A stretch of DNA of 64,000 nucleotides from Stomorhina lunata. Lineage: Eukaryota; Arthropoda; Insecta; Diptera; Rhiniidae. The position numbers and the translations under genes were made by a program. The stretch is from NCBI GenBank assembly GCA_933228675.1, contig OW121742.1:127945983-128009982 (forward strand), given 5' to 3'. This document shows, one piece after another, positions 22,481 through 34,629 of the stretch. Under the pieces are notes generated by a model. That model saw nothing but the letters and a program-made list of their open reading frames with translations. It did no database searches and was not told the origin of the DNA. Position 1 is the stretch's first letter. Every line of letters starts with the position of its first letter.

Positions 22481-22748
22481 TATCTTTCACAAAGGGACCA
22501 CTTTACAACCCAAGTGAAGCTTCCCTAGACATCAGCCACCTGCCCAACCTAACCTTTGGGTGCATAACTATTCTAGATGATGACGCCACCGAAAAGGTTT
22601 TCGTTTTCCGACTCTTAATTTTAAAGACTCTTTGCATATAATACTAGTATAACCAAATATTGCTACGAATTACATTAAGTACTTTTGGAACACCATTGGT
22701 GAAGGGTATCCAAGATTCGGCAAAGCCGAATATGACACTCTTACTTGT

Positions 22749-24074
22749 TTATAAAAACCTTCATTTTATGACAATTTTATTATATGTATAAAAATTTTGT
22801 AACAAAAAACAAAAATTTTCAAGTTCATTAGATACTAAAAATAGCATATCTCCATTAAGGAGACCTGTCCTGAGCAGCAAGACCATTATATTTTTAGCTA
22901 CTAAAATGTTTTCTTAATTGAAAAATTCCTTTTCAATCTACAAGAAGATTCTCTAAATGTTTGTAAAAGATCAACAAAGATCATATCACATCATCAACTA
23001 TTTCAGAAACATAAAAATCATACAAAATAAACACATACCACAAGATTATTGTAGGTAATAAAATATAATGAATGAAGTCGTAAAATAACACCTTTGTCCA
23101 GTTTAGTCATATGCTACGAGTATTACACCACAAACAAAAAAAAAATCAAGATATTCAAACACAGATATCAAAATCATAGTATGTCTAGTATTTTAAAGTC
23201 GTTATAAAATACAAATTGTATTAAAGGCTTTAAGTATCAGTTTAAATAGGAAAAGAGTACATTTTTGTAGTTTTGCATAAAAGCATGAATTATGAACATT
23301 TTAACGATTATTACTTTTATCGCTTAAGAAGCATATGTAGCTTAAATCCAATTTAGGCAACATATTTACTTACAACTTACAACAATTTAATGTGCACTCT
23401 ATAATTTATAATAAAAGTAGTTTGAAAAGCAAATATTTAAAATATATTGTAGGTATATAAAATATGTGTATATTTCTCACATTGTATCTAACGATTTTGA
23501 TATACTAACTTAAATAAATTGTGAGTAAAATTTTAGACAATTGCAAATGTTTTTATATAATAATTTTTCAACTCATAAACTATGTTAACTTTTGAGACAT
23601 TTATTTGGGACATTGTAACAGATTTCATATTATTCATTAAAAGTCATAAAGAAAATATTTTAGGTTAAAGTCTCTGAAACCAAACCTAGTTTCAAATCAA
23701 AATTTAGGCTGTATAGAAATTCGTGTAGATGCCGTGATGTATCTACTTGGCTTGAGTATTTGTATTGCCTTCCAATTATAAACTTTTTTTTACAAAAAAC
23801 TTGTAATTTTTTCAAAGTTTTAAATTACCAGTTATTTTTTTTATAGCGCCCACGCAAACTGTTTTATTGCCATCGTTTTCGTTTATAATCTTATTAGAAT
23901 GCATGAGCGAAGTTGATTAAAAATTGACAATATTGTGTTATGATGCAAAAAGAAAAAAAAAGACTATATAAAGATGTAATGTCAATGCAGACAATCAACG
24001 TCATGTAGAGTTTCTGTTGCATTAATTTAAAGGGAAATATCAATCCCTAGTAGAGAAATTGCATTCACTGTCTT
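22749..24074. other. AT-rich spacer
   Basis: No gene, RNA or repeat family is recognised before the second minisatellite begins. Confidence 0.45.
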
Positions 24075-24510
24075 TTATTCAGATTTTCCTATAGAACATT
24101 TTCCTATAGAACATTTTTCTATAGAAAATTTTTTTATCAAAAATTTTTCTTTAAAAAATTTTTTTATCAAAAATTTTTCTTAAGAAATTTTTCTGTAGAA
24201 AATTTTGTTATAAAAAATTTTTCTTAAGAAATTTTTTTAATCAAAAATTTTTCTATAGAAAATTTTGTTACCAAAAATTATTCTATAAAAAATTTTCTTA
24301 TCAAAAATTTTTCTATAGAAAATATTTTTATCAAAAATTTTTCTTAAGAAATTTTTTTTCAAAAATTTTTCTTATGAAATTTTTTTTATTAAAAATTATC
24401 AAAAATTTCAATGGAACATTTTTTTATTAAACATTTTTCTATAGATTTTTTTTTATTAAAAATTTTTTCTATAGAAAATTATTTTTAATCAAAAATTTTT
24501 CTAAAATGTT
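24075..24510. repeat. AT-rich palindromic minisatellite, array 2 (left part)
   Basis: Same unit as array 1 (TTTTTCTATAGAAAATTTTT plus TTATCAAAA). Many copies carry TTCTTAAGAAA in place of the CTATAG centre; this keeps the palindrome but changes its core. Confidence 0.85.
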
Positions 24511-24794
24511 TTACTGTAGTGTATTGCACTAAGGTCCCAAATTTATTACAATTTTTTTATTATTGTAATAAATAGTTTTTTGATAAAACCAAAAAATGTT
24601 GGTGGGGAAACATTTCCTCGACGCGTTTCGATGATTGGAGGATCAGGAGGATTATCCCTAATTCTAGACAGAGCGAAAACCACACATTATATCTTATATT
24701 GAGGGACAGAATAAATACGAATTATTATTGTGTTCAACAAATCTGAACAGAAAAATACAAACATTTTTCACTTTTATCATTTCGTATTTTCTAT
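24511..24794. other. Non-repeat segment interrupting array 2
   Basis: About 280 bp of different sequence splits the array. It starts near a hairpin, ATTTATTACAAT (24541) with ATTGTAATAAAT (24562-24573). It also contains a GC-richer part (GACGCGTTTCGATGATTGG and AGGATCAGGAGGATTATCCC). It may be an insertion or original sequence between two arrays; no coding signal is seen. Confidence 0.5.
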
Positions 24795-25725
24795 AGATCA
24801 AAAATTATTCTATAGAAAAATTTTTGAATCAAAAATAATTCTATAGAAAGTTCTTTTAATCAAAAATTTTTTTTATTAAAAATTCTTTTATAGAAAATTT
24901 GTTTATCAAAAATTTTTGTATAAGAATTTTTCTGTATACATTTTTTTCTCAAACATTTTTTTACAGAAAATTTTTTTTATCAAAAATTTTTCTGTAAAAA
25001 AAAATGTTTCCATTTTTTTTATCAAAAATTTTTTTATAGAAAATTTTTTATCAAAAATTTTTCTATAGAAAATTTTTTATCAAGCATTTTTCGATAGAAA
25101 TTTTTTTTATCAAAAATATTTCTATAGAAAATTTTTTATCAAACATTTTTCGATAGAAAATTTTTTTATCCAAAATTTTTCTATAAAAAAATTTTATATC
25201 AAAAATTTGTCTATAGGAAATTTTTTTATCAAAAATTTTTGTATAGAAAATTTAAAAGAAAAAATTTATATAGAAAATTGTTTTATCAAAAATTTTTCTT
25301 ATGGAAAAAGTTTCTATAGAATTTTTTTTTATCAAAAATGTTGGTATATAAAATTTTTTTACCAAAAATTTTTATATAGAAAACTTTTTTTATCAAAAGT
25401 TTTTCCTATTTTTTTATGAAAAATATTTATTTTTTTATTAAAAATTTTTCTATAGAATTTTTTTATCAAAAATTTTTCTATAAAAAAATTTTATATCAAA
25501 AATTTGTCTATAGGAAATTTTTTTATCAAAAATTTTTGTATAGAAAATTTTTTTATCAAAAATTTTTGTAAGAAAATGTTTTTATCAAAAAATTTTCTTT
25601 ACAAAATTTTTATCAAAAATTTTTCTATACAAAATTTTTTTATTAAAAATTTTTCTACAGAAAATTTTTTTATGAAAAACTTTTCTATAGAAAATTTGTT
25701 TATCAAAGAGTTTCTATAGAATAAC
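24795..25725. repeat. AT-rich palindromic minisatellite, array 2 (right part)
   Basis: Continuation of array 2. An internal block at 25185-25250 recurs at 25480-25545 (ATATCAAAAATTTGTCTATA), showing a longer duplication within the array. The Lys/Phe/Ile-rich frames at 25207-25719 are repeat products. Confidence 0.88.
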
Positions 25726-27354
25726 CATAATATTATCATATTTTCTTATAAATTTTGAACAAAAAATGGATTTACAATTTTAAACATTTTAAAGTCATTT
25801 AAAAAACTCTTCAATATATAAAATAACCTGGTCTTGGTAGGGTTTGAACCCAGGACCTTAAGATTAAATTACTATTTGAATTACAAAATCTATTTTAAAA
25901 TAATATGTAATTGGGGACTTTAGGTATTATATTACCACAGACCATTTACATTACCAAAGTTTAGCTATAATGAATAAAAATATTAAGATTTTAGGTGTGA
26001 TTATACAAAGTTGAAATTGTGACCTCGTGATATATAATTGTAGTTGATACAAATTCTTGGGCATTAAAAAACTATCAATTCTTCCCTTGCCATGGATCCA
26101 TTGGACTTTGAAAACAATATTTTACGTTTCTACTCAATACAATTTCCTTTCTTTTAAATCAATTCATATTAATTTCAAATAATTAATATTAAATCAAAAT
26201 ATTTTGCCTCAAACAAATAAATCTATTAACCAAAATTATTATTTGACTTTTTGAACTTTTCGGGCAACATTTTAAAGAAATTTATTTATAACATTAAAAA
26301 ATAATTTTTAAATTGGCGGCACTAGGAAGATTCATGTAATCCAGCTGTAGAGCTTTAAAAATTGAAAGAGCTATAGGAAAATAACTAAAAGAAAGCAGTC
26401 AACTAAACAAAAACTACAACAACAACTTTAGTTCTTAGACAGAAAGTATGACATTTGACCCGGTTTTGTCACTAAACAAATGAAGCCGACAATGAACACA
26501 AAATGTTTTGCCATTACCAAGTTTATGATTTAACAAAAAAAAAAATAAACCTAAGGAACTCGGTGTCTTGAGTGACTAGAGACCAGAAAAAAATATCCCA
26601 CAGCGTTGTTATGAAAGGAGCTTTAAGTAAAAAATCTAAAAAAATATAATAAAAAAAAGACCATAACACCCGCACATCAGGGCAATTGTTGTTAGGAGAG
26701 AAAAAAAATCTTAAAAGAAAATTATTTTAAGTCTTCTAACATTTATGCAAAATTAATGATAGAGAATCTTTAAGGTAACGATCTGTAGGGGTTAAAGTTT
26801 CTTTTCTTTAATGTTTCTTGTATTTTTTTTCTCTCTTACGTTTACAGCAACAAAATATTACATTTAATCACTTTTTTTTAAATTACCAACATCTACAATT
26901 TGACCACAAGTTTGTAGTTTTATGTTTTGGGTTTTTCTTTCTAAGGTAATTCTTTTAATTTTTTTTTAAGAATTAGGTTATTTGCTATAAAGTTGTTGGT
27001 GGCCGTTAGAATCATGAGAATCAATTTAAAAAGTCGTGTTTTTCGTTACTTTTTTTTAAACTTTTTGGTCGTAAGTTCTTCAAAACACCCCAAGGTGTTT
27101 TGGGTTGAGAATAAAATAAATATCTAATTGAAAAATTATAACACTTTTGGCTTAAGTTATAAATAAGATGTTAGAATTCTTTGTTTAATGTTAAAGAATT
27201 GGATGATGGATTGCAGATATATTTAGAATATTGTATTTTGATATTTACAATTAAAAGAAATTTACCGATATTTTTGGGTGATCGCAATTTGTTGTTCATT
27301 GATCTGAAAAAAAAGAAAGATATTTTTGTATAAATAAATGAAACAAAAAATGGA
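25726..27354. other. AT-rich spacer
   Basis: There are low-complexity A/T tracts and no gene. A lone box-B-like GGGTTTGAACCC near 25840 lacks a box A. Confidence 0.45.
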
Positions 27355-27504
27355 AATAAATATATCCGTATACCACCATCAAAAAGAATGGGGCGTATAT
27401 TGAGATTGATATTCCGTTTGTAGTTTCCTTAATATTGGCTCAAAAACCATAAGGGATATATATATGTATCTTCTGAATCCTTATGAAATTCTAAGACGTT
27501 CTGT

Positions 27505-27619
27505 ATGTCTGTCTGTCTGTGTCTGTCTGTGTCTGTCTGTGTCTGTCTGTGTCTGTCTGTGTCTGTCTGTCTGTGTCTGTCTGTCTGTGTCTGTCTGCCA
27601 CTATGTCTGTCTGCCACTA

Positions 27620-27686
<67 letters not shown>

Positions 27687-27752
27687 CTGTCTGTATGTCT
27701 GCCACTATGTCTGTCTGTCTGTCTGTCAATCTGTCAGTCTGTCTGTCTGCCC
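27505..27752 (+). repeat. (GTCT)n / (GTCTGTCTGT)n microsatellite
   Basis: Nearly pure GTCT repeats with regular GTGTCTGTCT and CCACTAT interruptions (the latter three times). This is the expanded (GTCY)n site of the element. It produces open Ser/Val/Cys/Leu-rich frames in all three plus-strand frames, which are not genes. Confidence 0.95.
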
Positions 27753-29459
27753 GTTAAAAGCATGATAATGCCTAAACGAAAGTAGCTAGGTCACTGAAAC
27801 TTGATAAAGATATTCTTCATATCTGGGAAAATTGTATTATTGAAATTGGGTAAAATCAATTCACATTTGACCATAGCTTCCGTATAACCTCGCCTAGGCT
27901 AATCGCTTATTTGTTAATAAATGATAAATTATAATAGCTATGATGATAATATTGGTATATAGAAGTTTTACGTAAGCACTAGGTAGCATATAAAATTTCA
28001 TCGAAATCAATTCACATTAAGCCATAGCTCCCAAATAAAACACTTATAGAAACAGCCAGATTCCCAAAATCCACAAAATGCCAATAAATCCAAAATCATA
28101 ATAGCAACGACCACTAAATTTAGCCCAAGGAAATCTTATGACAATGCCAAACAGTCAGTTTTGTCACAATCGGTCAACATTTGACCATAGCTCCCAAAAA
28201 AAAAAACTTACGGAAACACAAAATATCAAAAGGGGTGTTTCTGTCCGTCTGTTCGTCAAATGAAAGCGCGATATCTTCTTAACTACAAGAGCTAGAGAAG
28301 CAAAATTTTACAAAAATATTTTCGATATGTTATAGAAGTTGTGTACTAATAATGGACGAAATCGGTTCACATTTAGTTAGAGCTCTCATATAACCCCGCG
28401 CCTGGAATCACATTAATGCTGATAAATTGAATACAATTGTAATAGCCATGACGACTAAATTTAGAACAGAGAATTTTTATGCTACTGTTGGTCAGTATAA
28501 CAAAATTTATAGAACTCGGTCCATATTTGACCATAGCTTTCATATAAAAACCACTCCCGGAAACCACTAAAATGCCATAAACGCCAGTTAAAAGCTATTA
28601 AATTAAAAACTATGACAGCTATGGCCAACTATTCCCGGTTATAGGACAAAATTTTAGATACTTTTAAATGTTGAACTATAAAGCTACTGCAACCGAATTT
28701 AGTAAAATATTTTACCAACAATACCACATTTGGTCCACATTTTAAACTAGCTGCACCCTCGTAGATATCTTATATTCTTAAACGAGCAATAATTGTATAT
28801 ATATATATATATATAGAATGGCTATCTCGAAAACGGCTCTAACGATTTTGATAAAATTTGGACAGTGGGTATCTTTTTTGATGTATAGGTCGAAGAAGAA
28901 GGGACTTTTGGAACTTTTACCTCTAAGAGGGTAAAAACGGGTAAAAAGGGGAAAAAATCGAAAACGCTATATCTCCTAAAGTAATAGGTATAGAAACAAA
29001 ATTAAAATTACGTTTTAAACAGCTTTGAAAATAAGCGGAAAGGTATTTGGTACTTTTTTGAAACTGTGTCCGATAGGGGGTAAAAAAGGGTGAAAATAGT
29101 TTTTTTGGCACCTTTTTAACCCACTCTTATATTTTAAACTAAAGAATATAGAAAGAAACTTGGTACTGCAATCAATAGATGTAAAAAAAAACATGAAACA
29201 CGTATTTGGTACTTTTTTGATTTTGGAGCCAAAATGGGTAAAAAAGGGATAAAATGATAACTTAACATCTCCAAAGTAATATGAATAGGAACATTATACA
29301 TTATGTTAAATGCGTTTTAAAAAAATGTACCGAATTCAATTGGCACCAAAAAAGTACCAAATATACATATGGAACTTTTAGAAATTAGGGAATAAAAAGG
29401 GGGAAAAATTAGTATTATTTTAAACAAATGAATGTTTGTCTGTATGTATGTTCTTTATA

Positions 29460-30010
29460 GAATAGTAAACTGTGAATTTGATTGTGTTATGCTCTTTAGC
29501 GAAGATGTTGCGGATAAGCCGGCGAAGGTTTTAAAGTTGATAAGACTAATTTCCGACAGATGGCGTCACTGAAAATTACTAAAAATTAATTAAATCGTAA
29601 ACTGTACATTTGATCATGCTATGATCTTTAGCAAAGTTGTAGCGCATGAGCCGACGAAGGCTTTTTAGTTGGTATGAATAATTTCCGACAGGTGGCGCTA
29701 CAGAAACTTACTCAAAGTCAATTTAATCGTAATCTGTACATTTAATCATGCTACAATCTTTAGCAAAGTTGTTGCACATGAGCGGACGAGGTTTCTTAGT
29801 TGGTATGAAGAAATTTCGACAGGTGAATTGGAATAAGCAAAGTCCGACAGGTGGCGCCACAGAAAACTACTCAAAATGAATTAAATCGTAAACTGTGCAT
29901 TTGATCAGACTATAATCTTTAGCAAAGTTGTTGCGCATGAGTCGACAGAGGTTTCTGTTGATATGAATAATTTCCAAAATTATTCAAAATGAGTTAAACT
30001 GTAAACTATG
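29460..30010. repeat. 132-bp minisatellite, four copies
   Basis: Each unit holds GCGCATGAGCCGACGAAGG, TTTCCGACAGGTGGCGCCAC, AATCGTAAACTGTACATTTG and ATCTTTAGCAAAGTTGTTG. Units start near 29510, 29643, 29774 and 29935, the last spacing lengthened by a partial duplication. A related three-copy array is at 62405-62900. Confidence 0.8.
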
Positions 30011-30272
30011 CAAACTATGTGTTGGTCGGACAAAATAAATCAAATAATTCAAAATTAACTGAATATTTCTACAATGTCTTTCCTCTAAATTTATTTTAGC
30101 ACTTTATAATATAAAATATATAAAAACTTTAAAATTTTCCTCAAAATGCTTATCATAAAGCTCCGAGCAAGGCTCGGTCTACCAGGTACTATCAGATACG
30201 TTTCTAAATTTAACACAACTTGATGGTGGGTATATAAGATTCGGCACAGCCGAATATAGCACTCTTACATGT

Positions 30273-33013
30273 TAAATTTCTGCTCCACTGAAAATTGTAT
30301 AGAATCGAACTCAAAGAAGAAAGCTTTTAATCATATTTATAAGTAAGCAAATACATATGCTCTAAATGCCTTCATGTCCATCAATTGTTTTGCATAATTA
30401 CCGCAAATTACACATTTTTAAATTCTTTTTGTAAAAAATTTAAACAAAGAAAACAAAGAAAATAATAGCATTTGTATTCTTACAAACGCAATCTTTCAAG
30501 TTGTTCAAAATGAATGAGTTGTGTGTCGATATTTAAGATAAATCTCTTCGAAATGGCAAAAAAAGTTTATAACAATTTAAATATAACAAATAATCTAAAC
30601 AATAATATAAAGCGATAATAAGGTAAATGACCCGAAAAAACATAGATTTTTTTGTATCAGCCGGTATTTTAATTTGTAACTGTCTAATAATGCGGGTTGT
30701 ATTGGGTTTTCTGTGCTAAAGATTCAAAGAAACCAATTTAAATTAAACACAATAGGTGATCTGAAATGAACTGATTTTTCAAAACTACATATCAATATTG
30801 TAGAGATTTAAAAAAAAAATTTAATACTTGATGTCTTTTGTTTTGTATTTTAAGATTTTTCTTTAAAAAACATGCATTTGTTGAAATCATTAATATTTAT
30901 TTACTCCTAAAACTTAATAATTTCTCAATTAACTTTCATTTTTTTTTTTTAATAATATTTTGTTTTTATTTTTTCAAAAATTGTTTATTTTTTTGGTTAT
31001 TTGTTAATTTTTAATTAGTTAAAAGCTTAAACTTTGATTGGTTAAGGTTTTACTTTTAAGTATTTTAAAGCATTTTGACCTGTTTATTTTTTTAAGCCAA
31101 AACTTTTGAAAAGAAAATAAAATTTTTTGTTTCTAAAAAAAGCCCTGTAATTATTTTTGTTTTTTTTTTCTTAAATAGTTTGTGTCTCTGTTTTTTTTTA
31201 CAAAGAAAGTCTTAGATTTTGGGCTTAGATTTTACAAAATAAACACAAACTATTAATCGTTATTAACTAATAGATTCATTCATTCATTCAAATGTTAGTA
31301 GAGGTCGTGAAACAAATTTCTCTACTTGTTAAAATATAATTTTATATAATTACTTGTAAGTTTTGGTGTCAAAAAACACAAGTTTTTTCAAAAACTTTCT
31401 CAAGAATTTTGTTAACACAATTTATTATTTTTAGTTAATATAAGAATAAGAATTTGTAAAAAAAAAACACTTATACAAAAATATATTGACTTCCAAACTT
31501 TGACATTTGCTAAAAGTCATTTTGTCAAGGCAATATATCAGCCATTCTTGCAGAATGGACCGATATAGCATTCAAGAACACCTGCGAATAACATGGTGCC
31601 ACAAATGAGCAACTTTTGTAAAAACTTAGAAAGCGACCTAAAGGGAGTAATAGGCCTAGGTGAGACATACAAAAACCATTTTTAAAGATTTCGAAACACG
31701 AGCAAAACTTTGAGATATTCGCAAAAAACTATTTTCGAGTGGGTCGTAGTGCTTTTGTATCTCTAAGTCACACATTTGCAGACCGATTTTAAAATTTTAT
31801 AAAGTTTTAGAAAGTCGAGAGATCGAGCTTTTACAAGTTGTATGCATAGAGTTTATATTCTAAGAAATAAGAAAAGAGTTTCGAAAAAAGAGTATCGTTT
31901 TTTTTAATATTTTCGAAATCGTTAAAATTCAAAAGCAATCTTTTCAAATTTTTTATATAGTCTTTTAAAGTTTTATATAGAAAAAAAAGAGACATCACTT
32001 GTTGATATCGGTTTATATTTACAAAAGTTGTTAAACTTTTTCCAAAGAAAAAATTCTCCGATTGCAAACAAAATACTTGGTTGCACGTAGTACATGGCTT
32101 AGTCGGTTTAATAACTTTATTTTTTTAGATATTCTCAAAAATACATCAAAAGTGATATGACATTCTTAAGCGTAATCTGTTTTCTTTTATTTGCTGTTAA
32201 AAAAAGTACAATCGGATACAAACTGGCAGAGCTATGGGTCGATAAACTGACGAGTCTCGTTAAAATCGTTATTTTGCGTATAACTCCTAAACTTAGACGT
32301 ATTTCATGTACTCAATAAGACCTACATGTACTCAATAAGACCTACAACCCACGCTAGTTCTTTTCCTGAGTTTTTTTGTGTATTTGAGTGTAATCAAATA
32401 ATCATTTAAATGAAACATCAAGAAAATTTTTAGTTGTGAGAAAATGTTTTTGTAAAATCAACTAAAATTCGTTTGGCTTAACCAAACTTAGCACCTTGAA
32501 GTTCTTCGCAAACTTATATAAAATTAAAACCTTTCAAAGTTAAAAAAAAAAATGTAGTCCCATAATAAAAAAAATTAGTTCTTATGAAGAATTTTGTTGC
32601 CTGAAACACAATTTACTTCCCTCAAATATAAAATTTGGTTCCTCTGATCAAGTCATTCGTTTCACAATAAATTTGTTTCTAACAAAGTATTTTTTCAGTG
32701 TTTCTTTTTTAAATCTTTCATTAAAAAAATGTGTTTCGCTTATACGTTTTTTTTTTGCAATAGTTGTCACTTAAATAATTAATTTTTAACAATCAAGGGA
32801 AACAAAAAAAAAAATAAAATAAAACTAATTAACATGACAAATTGATTGTAAATTATTTAAAGATAATAAAAAATCAAACAGCCAAAGGGTGAATATAAAT
32901 AAAGAGTGAGTCATTAAATACTGTTTTTAATAATATTAAATTTAAAACTTAAAATAGAAGTTGATATGTCAAATAGTTTTTTGGTAAACCTCTAGAATTA
33001 CACTTAACTTAAG
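30273..33013. other. AT-rich spacer
   Basis: No supported gene. An (ATTC)n patch lies at 31275. At 31554 a short frame beginning MDRYSIQEHLRI looks faintly like a transposase N-terminus but stops soon after and is not called. Confidence 0.4.
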
Positions 33014-33206
33014 CCCCTTTTGCCGTTCTCAACTCAACTCAGTTTGGTTGTCTAACAGTCTAACCCAACTTTCACTCAACTAAATTATTTTTTGATATTG
33101 CGGAACTCAAAGTTTCTTTAGTTGCTTAAAATCAAAAAAAAATTTGTTGAGTGAAAGGTGGGTCAACTGGCAGACAACCAAACTGAGTTGAGAACGGCAA
33201 TAGGGG
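33014..33206. mobile_element. MITE, 193 bp with 65-bp terminal inverted repeats
   Basis: The left arm starts CCCCTTTTGCCGTTCTCAAC and the right arm ends with its inverse, GTTGAGAACGGCAATAGGGG. Matching continues inward through AACTGAGTTTGG, TTGTCT and TTTCACTCAAC. The element is mostly arm with a loop of about 60 bp. No clear target-site duplication was seen. Confidence 0.8.
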
Positions 33207-34574
33207 TATTGGACTTAATTCCGACTTTAATATATGCTTTGAAATCTTCATAAAAAAGGTTATTTAATGTTTTTGTGATTTAAAATTTAATATTTTTTTG
33301 ATTTAATTTTTATAATAAATTTCAGATAAAACTTATCTCGATAGAAGACCCTGTTATTAAAAAAGTTGTAGATTATAGAAATTTGCAATTTATGCCTAAA
33401 GCTTGTTTGATTTAAAGAAAACTTTGCGAAATTATGTTTTTTATAGAAACTAAGTTCAATTTGTAAATCGTACAATCAAAATATTTTTGACCTTATAACA
33501 AATTTTTATTAAATAAAATCAAAATGCGATTAAGTGAGATCAAAAATCATGTAGTGCGATTCAATCATGAAAAGCTGTGATACATAATAATGGGTGTTCA
33601 AAAAGTTTGGTTAGAAATTGCTTAAAAACTTAATATATCGGTTAACATAAAATTAATCTGGCAACACTAAAGCTTGTATTATGAGATATAGGATTTTAAG
33701 TAAAGCTTTTTAATGAAAAAAGCTTTTTTTAGACTTTAAAATCGATTAAAAGTTATTATACAAAATTTGGACCATTCCGAGGAATTGAGAAGGATTGCAA
33801 TTTTATATTTAAGAAATCACTTTCGAAATTTATGTTATGCTTCAATCCCTTAAAATAACTCAAAAACTTGTTATGCAACCCACGTATTAATATATTTCCT
33901 TGTCTCCTAAATTTTTGCTACCTGTTTATTCAAAATTGTTAGACCCTTTTCAAACGAAGAAAGAACCTAAGGATTGAAAATCAATAGAAATAAGTAGACA
34001 TACGTTTTTAAATTCAAAAGGCTCTTATACAAAAATACAAAAAAAAAAAAAAAACATTAAAACTTCCTTAAAATCTTAATTAAAATTAAAATCAAATTTT
34101 AACAAAATATTATTTAATTACAATTATTTGTTTTCATTTCTTTTGTTCAAAATTAAGACTTAAAGTCAATAACCCACAAGTTATGTCATAAAAATTCAAA
34201 AAAGTATAATAATAAAAGACGACAAAAAAATCCATGCACTGAAATGAAATGAACTAAACTATACTTTACTATGAAGTAACCCCAAGTACTACCAGCCGAA
34301 TGTCTTCTATAATAATTTAATCTCAGTCTGTCCGATCAGACTGAATAATTTTACAAGTGTTTTTTGTTTCGTTTAAACAAAAAATCAGAAAAATAAAAAT
34401 ACATTTTGAACACTTTACGTGCCACATAAAAATAAAAGATTTTTACTTCTTTCAATTTTGTATTTTTTTCTACTTTGACCGAAAGTTCAGGTGTGCTGGT
34501 GGTTTTGTATTAATATATTTCCATTTCTTTTTTTTCTTTGACTTTTTTTAACATTTGAATCTACTCATACGATT
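33207..34574. other. AT-rich spacer
   Basis: No gene or repeat is recognised. A TCAGTCTG initiator-like word at 34323 lies upstream of the exon candidate at 34575. Confidence 0.4.
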
Positions 34575-34629
34575 ATGGCGAAAAAAGTCAGCGGTTGGTC
34601 GGTCGATCGTCTCAATTCAAAAACTAGTG
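34575..34629 (+). other. Candidate short 5' exon with strong splice donor
   Basis: A GC-richer island (GTCAGCGGTTGGTCGGTCGA) inside AT-rich DNA ends at AGTG followed by GTAAGTAA, a near-perfect donor. An ATG at 34575 opens 18 codons (MAKKVSGWSVDRLNSKTS) in phase 1 to the donor. It may be a first exon, coding or not, of a transcript running right, possibly a leader exon of the receptor gene 4 kb downstream. This is inference only. Confidence 0.3.

Larger units (their letters stand above)
18070..22748 (+). mobile_element. Helentron/mini-me-like element containing an internal tandem duplication
   Basis: The 5' end has the hairpin TATACCCTTCACC..GGTGAAAGGGTAT (18074-18105). The 3' end has the matching subterminal GGTGAAGGGTAT (22698-22710), then the hairpin ATTCGGCAAAGCCGAAT and CACTCTTACTTGTTT. 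Inside are (GTCY)n tracts at 18207-18260, 19030-19125 and 21079-21174. There are repeated TATATCAGATTNTAGGAAAT and AACTGAGATATCGCC motifs. Subterminal inverted repeats, a 3' hairpin and an internal GTCY tract are the features of mini-me/DINE-like Helentrons. No replicase or helicase is encoded, so it is non-autonomous. Confidence 0.65.
27355..30272 (+). mobile_element. Helentron/mini-me-like element, 2.9 kb
   Basis: It ends with GGTGGGTATATAAGATTCGG, the hairpin ATTCGGCACAGCCGAAT and CACTCTTACATGTT, as in the element at 18070-22748. It contains a long (GTCT)n tract (27505-27752) and a second short GTCYGTCTG tract (28240). There are many GACCATAGCTCCCA words, an iterated GGTACTTTTTTGA block (28860-29370) and a 132-bp minisatellite (29460-30010). 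No protein is encoded. Confidence 0.62.

Noticed and set aside
25831..25860. Second box-B-like word, GGGTTTGAACCC
   Set aside because: No box A at a suitable distance and no cloverleaf.
27464..27785. Three overlapping Ser/Val/Cys/Leu-rich open frames of 86-97 codons
   Set aside because: They are the three readings of a (GTCT)n microsatellite inside a mobile element.
31554..31596. Short frame MDRYSIQEHLRI resembling a transposase start
   Set aside because: It ends after 14 codons plus stops in all frames, with no other transposase block nearby.
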